In this document: in pieces, positions 17,283-26,476 of the stretch
How positions within the stretch are numbered: the first letter of the stretch is position 1
Layout of the letters: every line of letters starts with the position of its first letter
NCBI RefSeq assembly: GCF_012844225.1
Contig: NZ_JABAGQ010000014.1
Coordinates: forward strand, 55,493-119,492
Reading direction: 5' to 3'
DNA: 64,000 nt
DNA from: Rhodococcus sp. 105337
Lineage (GTDB): Bacteria; Actinomycetota; Actinomycetes; Mycobacteriales; Mycobacteriaceae
Notes under the pieces: model-generated
The model's input: only the letters and a program-made list of their open reading frames with translations
The model's database searches: none
Told to the model about the DNA's origin: nothing
Program-made: the position numbers and the translations under genes

Positions 17283-18734
17283 ATGACCGTCGAACACACC
17301 GCGACACCCCAAGCCCAGATCGGCGTGACCGGCCTGGCCGTCATGGGGTCGAACATCGCCCGTAACTTCGCCCGCCACGGATACACCGTCGCCCTGCACA
17401 ACCGCAGCATCGGCAAGACCGACGCGCTGCTCGCCGAGCACGGCTCCGACGGCACGTTCGTGCGCACCGAAACCATCGAAGAATTCGTCGCCGCACTCGA
17501 GAAACCCCGCCGCGTCCTCATCATGGTCAAGGCCGGCGACGCCACCGACGCGGTGATCGAGGAACTGGCCGGGGCGATGGAACCGGGCGACATCATCATC
17601 GACGGTGGTAACGCCCTCTACACCGACACCATCCGCCGCGAAGCAGCGCTGCGCGAGCGTGGCCTGCACTTCATCGGCGCCGGTATCTCCGGCGGCGAGG
17701 AAGGCGCACTCAACGGCCCCTCGATCATGCCCGGCGGGCCCGCCGAGTCCTACAGCGCCGTCGGCCCGCTCCTCGAGACCGTCGCCGCCCACGTCGACGG
17801 CATCCCGTGCTGCACCCACATCGGCCCCGACGGCGCCGGCCACTTCGTGAAGATGGTGCACAACGGCATCGAATACGCCGACATGCAGCTCATCGGCGAG
17901 GCCTACCAGCTGTTGCGCGACGCGCTCGGCCACGACGCCGCAGCGATCGCCGACGTGTTCTCCGAGTGGAACACCGGCACCCTCGAGTCGTACCTCATCG
18001 AGATCACCGCGGAGGTGCTCCGCCAGACCGACGCCGCGACCGGCAAGCCCCTCGTCGACGTGATCGTCGACGCCGCCGAACAGAAGGGCACCGGCCGCTG
18101 GACCGTCAAATCCGCCCTCGACCTCGGTGTGCCCGTCACCGGCATCGCCGAAGCGGTCTTCGCGCGCGCCCTGTCCGGCTCCCGCGACCAGCGCGCCGCC
18201 GCCCGCGGACTCACCGGCGGCACGCTCGGCGCCGCCCCCACCGACGCCGCCCAGTTCACCGAGGACATCCGCGCCGCCCTGTACGCGTCGAAGATCGTCG
18301 CCTACGCCCAGGGATTCGACCAGATCGCGGCGGGCAGCGCCGAGTACGGCTGGAACGTCGACCGCGCCGCCCTCGCCACCATCTGGCGCGGCGGCTGCAT
18401 CATCCGCGCCCAGTTCCTCAACCGCATCAAAGAGGCGTACGACGCGGACCCCGACCTGCCCAGCCTGATCCTCGCCCCGTACTTCCGTGACGCCATCGAA
18501 GCGGGCATCGACAGCTGGCGCCGGGTGGTGGTCACCGCCACCACGCTGGGCATCCCGATTCCCGCGTTCGCGTCGTCGCTGTCGTACTACGACGGGCTGC
18601 GCGCCGAACGGCTCCCCGCCGCCCTGACCCAGGGTCAGCGCGACTACTTCGGAGCGCACACCTACGAGCGGATCGACAAGCCGGGCAAGTTCCATACCCT
18701 GTGGAGCGGCGACCACAGCGAAGTCAGCGCCTGA
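17283..18734 (+). CDS. gnd: 6-phosphogluconate dehydrogenase, decarboxylating
   Basis: Cytosolic pentose-phosphate enzyme that converts 6-phosphogluconate to ribulose 5-phosphate and CO2 with reduction of NADP+. It has 483 residues, the normal length of the long form. Visible features are the Rossmann motif IGVTGLAVMGSNIARN, the dinucleotide-specificity region HNRSIGKTD, the active-site segment ISGGEEGALNGPSIMPGG, the catalytic Lys in HFVKMVHNGIEYADMQ, and the C-terminal Arg/His tail. The ATG at 17283 fits the family N-terminus. It follows the BlaR gene by 47 bases and is followed at once by a transporter gene. Confidence 0.96.
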   Translation: MTVEHTATPQAQIGVTGLAVMGSNIARNFARHGYTVALHNRSIGKTDALLAEHGSDGTFVRTETIEEFVAALEKPRRVLIMVKAGDATDAVIEELAGAMEPGDIIIDGGNALYTDTIRREAALRERGLHFIGAGISGGEEGALNGPSIMPGGPAESYSAVGPLLETVAAHVDGIPCCTHIGPDGAGHFVKMVHNGIEYADMQLIGEAYQLLRDALGHDAAAIADVFSEWNTGTLESYLIEITAEVLRQTDAATGKPLVDVIVDAAEQKGTGRWTVKSALDLGVPVTGIAEAVFARALSGSRDQRAAARGLTGGTLGAAPTDAAQFTEDIRAALYASKIVAYAQGFDQIAAGSAEYGWNVDRAALATIWRGGCIIRAQFLNRIKEAYDADPDLPSLILAPYFRDAIEAGIDSWRRVVVTATTLGIPIPAFASSLSYYDGLRAERLPAALTQGQRDYFGAHTYERIDKPGKFHTLWSGDHSEVSA

Positions 18735-18741
18735 CCTCGCC

Positions 18742-19656
18742 GTGAACGGCCTCGCGGCAGCATCCGTGGCGTGCGCACTCGCCGCCGCGGTGCTGACCGC
18801 GATCGCCGGGGTCGCGCAGCAACGATCCGCCGCCGCCGTCCCCGAAACCGGCAACCTGGTCAGCTCACTGCTGCGCAACCCTCGCTGGTGGGCCGGCGCG
18901 GTCGGCGACACCGCCGGCTACGGATTCCAGATCGCGGCGCTCGCCCTCGGCTCGGTGCTCGTCGTGCAGCCGCTGATGGTGAGCTCGCTGCTCTTCGCGC
19001 TACCTCTCGCCGCCTATTTCGGCGGCTACCGCCTCACCCGCAGCACCTGGCTGCTCGCCGCAGCGCTCTGCGCGGCGCTGGCGATCTTCCTGATCGTCGG
19101 CAACCCCGCCGCCGGGACCACCGACGCGGCCGCCACCCGCTGGGCGCTGCCCCTCGGCGCGGTCCTCGCCGTCACCGCGGCCGCCGCGGCGCTCGGCGCC
19201 GCCCCGGCCCAGACCACGCGGCTGACCCCCGGCGTCCGCGCGACCCTGCTCGGTACCGCCGGCGGTCTGCTGTACGGGGTCGTGGCCGCCCTCACCAAAC
19301 ACGTCACCGACCTGTTCGAGGACGGGCCTGTCGCGGTACTGACCTCCTGGCAGGTCTGGATGCTCGTCGTCGCCGGTGTCGGCGGCTACTACCTGCAACA
19401 ACGAGCATTTCAGGTGGGGCCGCTGTCCGCGTCTCTCCCCGCCCTCACCGTCGGCGAACCGCTCGGTGCGATGTTCCTCGGTGTCGTCGTGCTCGGTGAA
19501 CACCTGCAGGTCGGCGGCGCCGGCATGGTCCTCGTCGCCGCGGCGGTGCTCGTCATGTTCGTCACCACCATCGCGCTGTCCCGGGCGGAGGCTCCCACCC
19601 CCGAGGTCGCTACGCCCGCGACAACACCGCCACCAGAAAGTCCGAATCCTCGGTGA
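18742..19656 (+). CDS. DMT family transporter (EamA-like)
   Basis: Integral membrane protein of 304 residues with about nine hydrophobic segments and an internal two-fold pattern typical of the drug/metabolite transporter superfamily. The segments VVQPLMVSSLLFALPLAAYFG and PALTVGEPLGAMFLGVVVLGE correspond to the conserved helices ahead of the C-terminal helix in each half. The GTG start lies seven bases after the gnd stop, suggesting co-transcription. Its last 47 bases overlap the convergent methyltransferase gene. Substrate unknown. Confidence 0.82.
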   Translation: MNGLAAASVACALAAAVLTAIAGVAQQRSAAAVPETGNLVSSLLRNPRWWAGAVGDTAGYGFQIAALALGSVLVVQPLMVSSLLFALPLAAYFGGYRLTRSTWLLAAALCAALAIFLIVGNPAAGTTDAAATRWALPLGAVLAVTAAAAALGAAPAQTTRLTPGVRATLLGTAGGLLYGVVAALTKHVTDLFEDGPVAVLTSWQVWMLVVAGVGGYYLQQRAFQVGPLSASLPALTVGEPLGAMFLGVVVLGEHLQVGGAGMVLVAAAVLVMFVTTIALSRAEAPTPEVATPATTPPPESPNPR

Positions 19657-20236
19657 AGGGACGCAGATCCCACGTCGACAGTCGCAGGTCGACCGTCAGT
19701 CCGGCCCGTTCCGCATCGGCGAAGAATTCCGCGAACTCGTAGTCCCGACCGGCACCGAATCCCACCACGACACGCCCGCGGTCGGCGAGGTGCCGGACGA
19801 ATCCCGCCAGGACCGCATCCCGTGTCGGCGGCGCCACGAACGTCATCACGTTGCCCGCACAGACGATCACGTCGAACGCGCCCGTCACCCCCCGCGCCGG
19901 CAGATCCAGTTCCGCGAGATCCCCGACCAGCCAGCGCGGACCGGGATGGTCCTCCTCCGCCGCGGCGATGAGCACCGGATCGACGTCCACGCCGACGACC
20001 TGGTGTCCGGCGCGATGCAGATATCCGCCCAGCCGGCCCGGACCGCAGCCCGCGTCGAGTACCCGTGCCCCGCGCTCGACCATGGCGTCGACCAGCCTGG
20101 CCTCACCGGCGGTGTCCTGGCCCTGTGCCGCCAACTCCCGGAACCGCTCCACGTACCAGGTCGAATGCGACGGATCTGCCGCCGTGATCTCCTCCCACCG
20201 GCTCGGGATACGTCCGCCAGGGGTTCCTGCAGTCAT
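19610..20236 (-). CDS. Class I SAM-dependent methyltransferase
   Basis: Protein of 208 residues with the SAM-binding motif I VLDAGCGPGRLGGYLH, motif II acidic VVGVDVDPVLIAAA, and motif IV FDVIVCAGNVMTFV. The C-terminal half lacks a recognisable substrate domain, so it most likely acts on a small molecule. The ATG at 20236 is preferred because the upstream frame looks non-coding. It is convergent with the transporter gene and overlaps it by 47 bases. The substrate is unknown. Confidence 0.87.
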   Translation of the reverse strand: MTAGTPGGRIPSRWEEITAADPSHSTWYVERFRELAAQGQDTAGEARLVDAMVERGARVLDAGCGPGRLGGYLHRAGHQVVGVDVDPVLIAAAEEDHPGPRWLVGDLAELDLPARGVTGAFDVIVCAGNVMTFVAPPTRDAVLAGFVRHLADRGRVVVGFGAGRDYEFAEFFADAERAGLTVDLRLSTWDLRPFTEDSDFLVAVLSRA

Positions 20237-20455
20237 GGTCGATACTCCTTCGTCCGAGGGCGCGAGCACGGATCCGTTCCGCGGTCCCGACCACACCGTA
20301 GGCCGACGGCCGGCGAACCGTCGCACCCGCCGCCGACCGGGGGCGGTTCGGCGCCGCGGCGACAACACCGCATCCCCTCAGTAGAATGAGGACTTTCACA
20401 CGACGTCCGGGCGGCCGCTTCCTCTCCCCGTCCCGGACCAGACGAAAGGAACCCG
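20237..20455. other. Intergenic region, no gene seen
   Basis: This region separates the divergent methyltransferase and the CBS-protein operon. It presumably holds two promoters. I see no clear operator, tRNA or repeat. Confidence 0.4.
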
Positions 20456-20590
20456 GTGCCCGCGGCACCCTCTTCCCGCAGGTCAGTACCCGAAGCCACT
20501 GCGGAGCCCGACTCCGCCGGTCCGGAGGGCTCCCCTACCGAGCCGGGTGACCACCCCGGCGACACTCAGCACCCACGGGAGCGGATGTGA
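20456..20590 (+). CDS. Possible 44-aa leader ORF coupled to CBS membrane protein
   Basis: A GTG at 20456 lies 6-7 bases after GAAAGGA, a better ribosome site than that of the downstream gene. It opens a 44-codon frame rich in Pro, Glu and Ser that ends ATGTGA, the stop overlapping the GTG of the next gene by two bases. This looks like a translationally coupled leader. I recognise no homologue. An alternative is that it is a vestige of a longer N-terminus in another frame. Confidence 0.35.
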   Translation: MPAAPSSRRSVPEATAEPDSAGPEGSPTEPGDHPGDTQHPRERM

Positions 20591-22017
20591 CTTCCGTGAT
20601 CCTGTCCGTCCTCAGCCTGGTCGGCTTCGTTGCCTTGACCGCCGGAACCGCGCTCTTCGTCGCGGCCGAATTCTCCCTCACGGCCCTCGAACGCAGCACC
20701 GTCGACGCCGAAGCCCGAGGCGGCGACCTGCGCGCCCGGCAGGTGCAGCACGCACACCGCACCCTGTCGTTCCAGCTCTCCGGAGCACAGCTCGGCATCA
20801 CCATCACCACCCTGATCACCGGCTACCTCGCCGAACCCGTCCTCGCCCGCTTCCTCGACCCGCTGCTCACCGCGGTCGGGCTGAGCGAGTCCGCGTCCGG
20901 CACCGTGTCGCTGATCGTCGCGCTGATCCTGGCCACCTCGTTCTCCATGATCTTCGGCGAACTCGTCCCCAAGAACCTCGCCATCGCGCGGCCCCTGGCC
21001 ACCGCCAGGGCCACCGCAGGCCTGCAAGCCGGGTTCTCCCTCGTGTTCAAGTGGGCCATCAACGGGCTCAACGGCAGCGCCAACTACATCGTCCGGCGCC
21101 TGGGCATCGAACCCGCCGACGAACTGCGCTCGGCGCGGTCGCCGCAGGAACTGGGCTCGTTGGTCCGCGCGTCCGCCGTCAGCGGCGTCCTGGACGAGAG
21201 CACCGCCCAACTCGTCGACCGGTCCCTGCAGTTCGGTGAGCGCACCGCCGCCGATCTCATGACTCCGCGTGTGACCATCGAGTCGCTGGACCGCAACGAC
21301 ACCGTCCTCGACCTGATCGACCGCTCCGACCGCACCGGCTACTCCCGGTTCCCGGTCGTCGACGGCGACCTCGACGACACCCTCGGTGTCGTCCACGTCA
21401 AACACGCGTTCACCGTCCCGGCCGCCGCACGGGCCACCACGCCGGTCCACACCCTGGCCCGCCGGGTTCCCAACGTGCCCTCCAGTCTCGACGGGGACGC
21501 CGTGATGGAACGGGTCCGCGCCGACGGCATGCAGGTCGCGCTGGTCGTCGACGAATACGGCGGCACCGCCGGCCTGGTCACCATGGAGGATCTCATCGAA
21601 GAAATCGTCGGCGATGTCCGCGACGAGCACGACGAACCGGAACTCGACGCGCACCCGCAGGGCATCGGCTGGTCGTGCGCGGGTCTGCTCCGCACCGACG
21701 AACTCGCCCAGCTGACCGGCTACCAGGCCCCCGAGGGAGACTACGAAACTCTGGCGGGCCTGTTCCTCACCGAACTGGGCCGCATCCCGGACGTCGGGGA
21801 CGAGATCGTCCTGCCGGCCCGCCCCGGGGAGGAACACCGGCCCTGGTACGCGCAGATCCTCGAGATGGACGGTCACCGGATCGACCGGGTTCTCCTCGTC
21901 CCCGGCGAACCGGACGACGACCCCGAATCCGGTGACCCCGAATCCGGGCACCTCGGTGACACGGGCTCCTCGGAGACAACGGACTCCTCGGAGACCCCGG
22001 ACGGTGACGCCCGATGA
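20587..22017 (+). CDS. Hemolysin C/CorC family membrane protein (DUF21-CBS-CorC)
   Basis: Protein of 476 residues with the three standard modules. First is a DUF21/CNNM transmembrane domain (residues 1-190), with FVAAEFSLTALERSTV and SMIFGELVPKNLAIARP. Then comes a CBS pair (about 210-335), with DLMTPRVTIESL and VDEYGGTAGLVTMEDLIEEIVGD. Last is a CorC/HlyC domain (about 345-440). Such proteins are linked to magnesium or sodium export and are poorly named as hemolysins. An acidic Asp/Glu/Ser tail follows. The next gene is a shorter paralogue whose ATG overlaps this stop by four bases. The pair corresponds to Rv1842c/Rv1841c (from memory). Confidence 0.9.
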   Translation: MTSVILSVLSLVGFVALTAGTALFVAAEFSLTALERSTVDAEARGGDLRARQVQHAHRTLSFQLSGAQLGITITTLITGYLAEPVLARFLDPLLTAVGLSESASGTVSLIVALILATSFSMIFGELVPKNLAIARPLATARATAGLQAGFSLVFKWAINGLNGSANYIVRRLGIEPADELRSARSPQELGSLVRASAVSGVLDESTAQLVDRSLQFGERTAADLMTPRVTIESLDRNDTVLDLIDRSDRTGYSRFPVVDGDLDDTLGVVHVKHAFTVPAAARATTPVHTLARRVPNVPSSLDGDAVMERVRADGMQVALVVDEYGGTAGLVTMEDLIEEIVGDVRDEHDEPELDAHPQGIGWSCAGLLRTDELAQLTGYQAPEGDYETLAGLFLTELGRIPDVGDEIVLPARPGEEHRPWYAQILEMDGHRIDRVLLVPGEPDDDPESGDPESGHLGDTGSSETTDSSETPDGDAR

Positions 22018-23102
22018 ACGACTGGATCGCCGTCGCCCTCACCGTCGTACTGCTCGCCGGCAACGCGTTCTTCGTCGGCGCGGAGTTCTCACTCATCAGC
22101 GCCCGGCGGGACCGCCTCGAAACGCTCGTCGCCCAGGGCCGGAAACGCGCCCAGACCGTCGTCGACGCCGGCGAGCACCTCTCGCTGATGCTCGCCGGGT
22201 CCCAACTCGGCATCACCATCTGCTCGATCCTGCTCGGCCGGGTCGGCGAACCCGCGCTCGCGCACCTGATCGAACGGCCCCTGCACCTCGTCGGGATCTC
22301 CGAGGCGTGGCTGCATCCCATCGCCTTCACCCTGGCCCTGAGCCTGGTGGTCGTGCTGCACATTCTGCTCGGCGAGATGGTCCCCAAGAACATCGCCATT
22401 GCCGGTCCGGAACGCACCGCGATGCTGCTCGTCCCCGCCCACCTGATGTTCATGCGACCGGCCCGGTTGCTCATCGCGTTCTACAACGTGTGCGCCAACG
22501 GGGTGCTGCGGCTGATGCGTGTCGAACCCAAGGACGAACTCGAGGTCACCGTCACCGCCCTCGAACTGTCGGAGATGATCGGTGAGTCCCGTTCCGAGGG
22601 TCTGCTCGACGAGGAACAGCACCGCCGCCTCACCCGGGCGCTGAGCACCAGCAACCGCACCGTCGCCGACGTCATGATCCCCCTCGCGGCCGTGCGGACC
22701 GTGCCGGTCACGGCGAGCGGCACCACCACGCTCGGTGCGATCGAGCAGGCGGTCATCGCGACCGGATTCTCTCGCTATCCCGCCCAGGCACCGACCGGCA
22801 CGATCAACGGTTACGTGCACATCAAGGATGTCCTCGACCTCGTCGGAGATCCGAACGCCGGTCCCGACGCCGTCATCGCCGCCGACACCATCCGGCCGCT
22901 GCCGTCGATCCGCCCGGGTGTCGCGCTGGACGAGGCGCTGTCGGTGCTGCGCCGCACCAGTTCGCATCTCGGCGGGGTCGTCGATGCCGCCGGCACCGTG
23001 ATCGGCATCGTGGCGCTCGAAGATCTCGTCGAGGAGTTCGTCGGTACCGTCCGCGACGCCACCCACCGCGTCGCAGAACCCCCGGAGCGCCGCGCCCCAT
23101 GA
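22014..23102 (+). CDS. Hemolysin family membrane protein (DUF21-CBS, no CorC domain)
   Basis: Protein of 362 residues, paralogous to the preceding gene. The DUF21 domain occupies about residues 1-185 (FFVGAEFSLISARRDRL, HILLGEMVPKNIAIAGPE). Two CBS motifs follow (VADVMIPLAAVRTV; GTVIGIVALEDLVEEFVG). It ends after the CBS pair, so it lacks the CorC domain. The ATG overlaps the upstream stop (ATGA), and its own stop overlaps the next ATG, so three genes are coupled. The two proteins may form a heteromeric transporter, which is inference. Confidence 0.9.
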   Translation: MNDWIAVALTVVLLAGNAFFVGAEFSLISARRDRLETLVAQGRKRAQTVVDAGEHLSLMLAGSQLGITICSILLGRVGEPALAHLIERPLHLVGISEAWLHPIAFTLALSLVVVLHILLGEMVPKNIAIAGPERTAMLLVPAHLMFMRPARLLIAFYNVCANGVLRLMRVEPKDELEVTVTALELSEMIGESRSEGLLDEEQHRRLTRALSTSNRTVADVMIPLAAVRTVPVTASGTTTLGAIEQAVIATGFSRYPAQAPTGTINGYVHIKDVLDLVGDPNAGPDAVIAADTIRPLPSIRPGVALDEALSVLRRTSSHLGGVVDAAGTVIGIVALEDLVEEFVGTVRDATHRVAEPPERRAP

Positions 23103-24031
23103 CCGATCCCACCCCCGGTGCCGCCCCGACCGTGCTCGCGGAGGCGGACTGGACCGGTCGCCGCGACCGTCACCACGCCGCGGTGGACGCCCTGCTGGCC
23201 GACCATCTGCGGCGGCGCGCGGCCGACGAGACGCACCCGGTGCACGACTTCCTGTTCACCTACTACAACTACCGGCCCGGCAAGTTGCGGTTCTGGCATC
23301 CCGGTTACGGGACGATCCTGCTCGGTGCCGCGACCCGCGACTACCGGGATCATCCCGGCTACGAGCGGCTCGAGGTGGACGGCGTGCCCGCGGTCCGGGT
23401 GAGCGAGGCGGTCCTTGCGCACCGCTCCGGCACGGTGGACTTCGTCGCCGGTCTGCTCGCGGCCACCGCGTCCCGTCCGGCCCAGCTGGGGTGCTTCGGT
23501 CTGCACGAATGGGCGATGGTGTACCGCACCGGAACCGAGGACGTCCGGCACTCGTCGGTGCCGCTGCGCCTCGGCCACCAGGGCACGGACGACGTGGTGA
23601 AATCAATGCAGCTTCGATGCACCCATTACGACGCGTTCCGTTTCTTCACCCCGGAGGCCGCGTCGCGCAACGCCTCGGCACTCACCCAGGACAGCCGGAC
23701 GGACCGGGAACAACCCGGGTGCCTGCACGCGGGGATGGACCTCTACAAGTGGTGCTTCAAGCTCTCCCCGCTGGTCGACTCCGATCTGGTGCTCGACTGT
23801 TTCCGGCTGGCGTCGGCGGCTCGCGAATTGGACATGCGGGCCAGCCCGTATGATCTGAGCGGCTACGGCTACTCGCCCGTCGCCATCGAGACTGCCGCCG
23901 GACGCGCACAGTACGTCCGCGAGCAGTCGGCGCTCACCACTCGCGCCGCGGCCCTCCGTGAGGAACTGCTCAATCGCTGCTCCGCCCTGCGCGCGTGTCG
24001 ACCCGACACCCCTACTGCTACCGGCGGGTAA
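23099..24031 (+). CDS. Conserved actinobacterial protein, annotated as 3-methyladenine DNA glycosylase
   Basis: Protein of 310 residues that I associate with an actinobacterial family carried in databases as 3-methyladenine DNA glycosylase. I see no helix-hairpin-helix/GPD motif of AlkA/Nth-type glycosylases and none of the AAG fold signatures, so the name is doubtful. Conserved-looking features are [48 protein letters not shown] and [19 protein letters not shown], the last rich in His, Asp, Trp and Cys. The ATG overlaps the stop of the CBS protein. The real function should be treated as unknown. Confidence 0.75.
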   Translation: MTDPTPGAAPTVLAEADWTGRRDRHHAAVDALLADHLRRRAADETHPVHDFLFTYYNYRPGKLRFWHPGYGTILLGAATRDYRDHPGYERLEVDGVPAVRVSEAVLAHRSGTVDFVAGLLAATASRPAQLGCFGLHEWAMVYRTGTEDVRHSSVPLRLGHQGTDDVVKSMQLRCTHYDAFRFFTPEAASRNASALTQDSRTDREQPGCLHAGMDLYKWCFKLSPLVDSDLVLDCFRLASAARELDMRASPYDLSGYGYSPVAIETAAGRAQYVREQSALTTRAAALREELLNRCSALRACRPDTPTATGG

Positions 24032-24104
24032 CATAACTGGAGTTTTTCGTGCAAGCACCCGTGGCGCTGCCCCGGGCGCACCGCAACCGGAAAGAGTGAG
24101 GCTA

Positions 24105-26288
24105 ATGACAGAACGCGTGCAAATCGGTGGACTCCACATCGCAAAGGTGCTCTACGACTTCGTCAACGACGAAGCGATCCCCGGCACGGGGGTAGACGCA
24201 GCCGCGTTCTGGGACGGTGCAGACAAGATCATCCACGAGCTGGCCCCCAAAAACCGAGAGCTGCTCGCCAAGCGCGACGATCTGCAGAGCCGCATCGACA
24301 CCTGGCACCGCGACCGCGCCGGGCAGCCCCACGACCCCGTCGCGTACAAGGCGTTCCTCGAGGAGATCGGGTACCTCGTCCCCGCCCCCGAGCCCTTCGA
24401 GATCACCACGGCGAATATCGACAGCGAGATCGCGACCACGGCCGGACCGCAGCTCGTCGTCCCCGTCCTCAACGCCCGCTTCGCGCTCAACGCGTCCAAC
24501 GCCCGTTGGGGTTCGCTGTACGACGCGCTGTACGGCACCGACGCCATCCCCGAGGACGACGGCGCCGAGAAGGGCACCGGATACAACAAGGTGCGCGGCG
24601 ACAAGGTGATCGCCTGGGCCCGCGACTTCCTCGACAAGGCCGTCCCGCTCGCTGAGGGATCTCACGTCGACTCCACCAAATACGCCATCGACGGCACCGA
24701 ACTCCGGGTCACCCTGGCGGACGGCACCGTCACCGGTCTGGCCCAGCCCGAGAAGCTCGTCGGCTACCTCGGCGACAAGGCCGCCCCCACCTCCGTGCTG
24801 CTGCGCAACAACGGCCTGCACATCGAGATCCAGATCGACGCCGAATCCCCCATCGGCAGCACCGACGCCGCCGGCGTCAAGGACGTAGTCCTCGAATCCG
24901 CGGTCACCACGATCATGGACTTCGAAGACTCCGTCGCCGCCGTGGACGCCGAGGACAAGGTCATCGGCTACCGCAACTGGCTCGGCCTCAACCGCGGCGA
25001 CCTGTCCGAATCGTTCTCCAAGGGCGGCAAAACCCTTACCCGCACCCTGGCACCGAACCGCGTCTACACCGCGCTCGATGGCAGCGACCTCGAACTGCAC
25101 GGACGTTCGCTGCTGTTCGTCCGCAACGTCGGTCACCTCATGACCAACCCCGCGATCCTCGACCGCGACGGCAACGAGGTGCCCGAAGGCATCCTCGACG
25201 CTCTCGTCACCAGCCTGTGCGCCAGCCACGGCCTCTACGGCGACGACGAGCACGGGCCGCTGCTCAACAGCCGCACCGGCTCGATCTACATCGTCAAGCC
25301 CAAGCAGCACGGCCCCGAAGAATCCGCGTTCACGACCGAACTGTTCGGCCGCGTCGAGGAGATCCTCGGCCTGCCCGCCAACACGCTCAAGGTCGGCATC
25401 ATGGACGAGGAACGCCGCACCACGGTCAACCTCGCCGCCTGCATCGAAGCCGCATCCGAGCGCGTCGCCTTCATCAACACCGGCTTCCTCGACCGCACCG
25501 GGGACGAGATCCACACCTCCATGGAGGCGGGCCCGGTCGTGCGCAAGGCCGCGATGAAGCAGCAGAAGTGGATCGCCGCCTACGAGGACTGGAACGTCGA
25601 CACCGGTCTCGCCGCCGGCCTGCAGGGCAAGGCACAGATCGGCAAGGGCATGTGGGCCATGACCGACCTCATGCACGACATGCTCGTGCAGAAGATCGGC
25701 CAGCCCAAGGCCGGCGCCAACACCGCCTGGGTGCCGTCCCCCACCGGGGCGACGCTGCACGCCACCCACTACCACGAGGTCGACGTCTTCGCGGTGCAGG
25801 ACGAGCTCAAGGGCAAGACCCGGGCCACGCTCGACGACATCCTCACCATCCCGCTCGCCGAGAACCCGAACTGGTCGGACGCCGAGAAGCGTGAGGAACT
25901 CGACAACAACTGCCAGTCGATCCTCGGCTACGTGGTGCGGTGGATCGACCACGGTGTCGGGTGCTCCAAGGTCCCCGACATCCACGACGTGGCACTGATG
26001 GAAGACCGCGCCACCCTGCGCATCTCCAGCCAGCTGCTCGCCAACTGGATCCGCCACGGTGTCGTCACCGAAGCCGACGTCATCGAATCCCTCGAACGCA
26101 TGGCACCCGTCGTCGACCGTCAGAACGAAGGTGACGCCACCTACCGGCCGATGGGCCCGGACTTCGCCGGCAACATCGCGTTCCAGGCAGCCAAGGAACT
26201 CATCCTCGAAGGCACCACGCAGCCCAGCGGCTACACCGAGCCGATCCTGCACCGCCGCCGCCGCGAGTACAAGGCCACGTTCGCCTGA
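24105..26288 (+). CDS. glcB: Malate synthase G
   Basis: Glyoxylate-cycle enzyme that condenses acetyl-CoA with glyoxylate to give malate. At 727 residues it is the large monomeric G form. Visible elements are the N-terminal [15 protein letters not shown], the barrel strand [18 protein letters not shown] with the catalytic acidic cluster, the segment [20 protein letters not shown] containing the family Met-Asp-Glu-Glu-Arg, and the CoA-loop region near the C-terminus ([13 protein letters not shown]). The ATG at 24105 follows GGAAAGAG. It lies downstream of the conserved CBS genes and upstream of a vWA gene, as in M. tuberculosis Rv1837c. A terminator follows. Confidence 0.97.
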   Translation: MTERVQIGGLHIAKVLYDFVNDEAIPGTGVDAAAFWDGADKIIHELAPKNRELLAKRDDLQSRIDTWHRDRAGQPHDPVAYKAFLEEIGYLVPAPEPFEITTANIDSEIATTAGPQLVVPVLNARFALNASNARWGSLYDALYGTDAIPEDDGAEKGTGYNKVRGDKVIAWARDFLDKAVPLAEGSHVDSTKYAIDGTELRVTLADGTVTGLAQPEKLVGYLGDKAAPTSVLLRNNGLHIEIQIDAESPIGSTDAAGVKDVVLESAVTTIMDFEDSVAAVDAEDKVIGYRNWLGLNRGDLSESFSKGGKTLTRTLAPNRVYTALDGSDLELHGRSLLFVRNVGHLMTNPAILDRDGNEVPEGILDALVTSLCASHGLYGDDEHGPLLNSRTGSIYIVKPKQHGPEESAFTTELFGRVEEILGLPANTLKVGIMDEERRTTVNLAACIEAASERVAFINTGFLDRTGDEIHTSMEAGPVVRKAAMKQQKWIAAYEDWNVDTGLAAGLQGKAQIGKGMWAMTDLMHDMLVQKIGQPKAGANTAWVPSPTGATLHATHYHEVDVFAVQDELKGKTRATLDDILTIPLAENPNWSDAEKREELDNNCQSILGYVVRWIDHGVGCSKVPDIHDVALMEDRATLRISSQLLANWIRHGVVTEADVIESLERMAPVVDRQNEGDATYRPMGPDFAGNIAFQAAKELILEGTTQPSGYTEPILHRRRREYKATFA

Positions 26289-26322
26289 CAGAACGCCGGC
26301 ACCGGCACACCCGCCTCGCGCA

Positions 26323-26357
26323 GCAGGGCCCCGATCCGAGAAGGACCGGGGCCCTGC
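26323..26357 (+). terminator. Hairpin terminator after glcB
   Basis: GCAGGGCCCCG at 26323-26333 pairs with 26347-26357 (11 of 11), with an additional inner TCC/GGA pairing around a GAGAA loop. It starts 35 bases after the glcB stop and is followed by a short CT-rich run. Confidence 0.75.
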
Positions 26358-26476
26358 CCTGTAATACCCGTCCGCACTACGGGCTGCACCGCGTACAGCG
26401 CCTTCGGCGGCATCACTAGACTGCTGTAGCCGGTCGGATTCGACCGGATTCACGACGAAACGAGGCGAACCCAGAC

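Noticed and set aside
24102..26453. 783-codon open frame on the minus strand opposite glcB
   Set aside because: It mirrors glcB codon structure in a GC-rich genome, its product is Val/Gly/Asp-rich with no recognisable domain, and malate synthase G on the plus strand is unambiguous.
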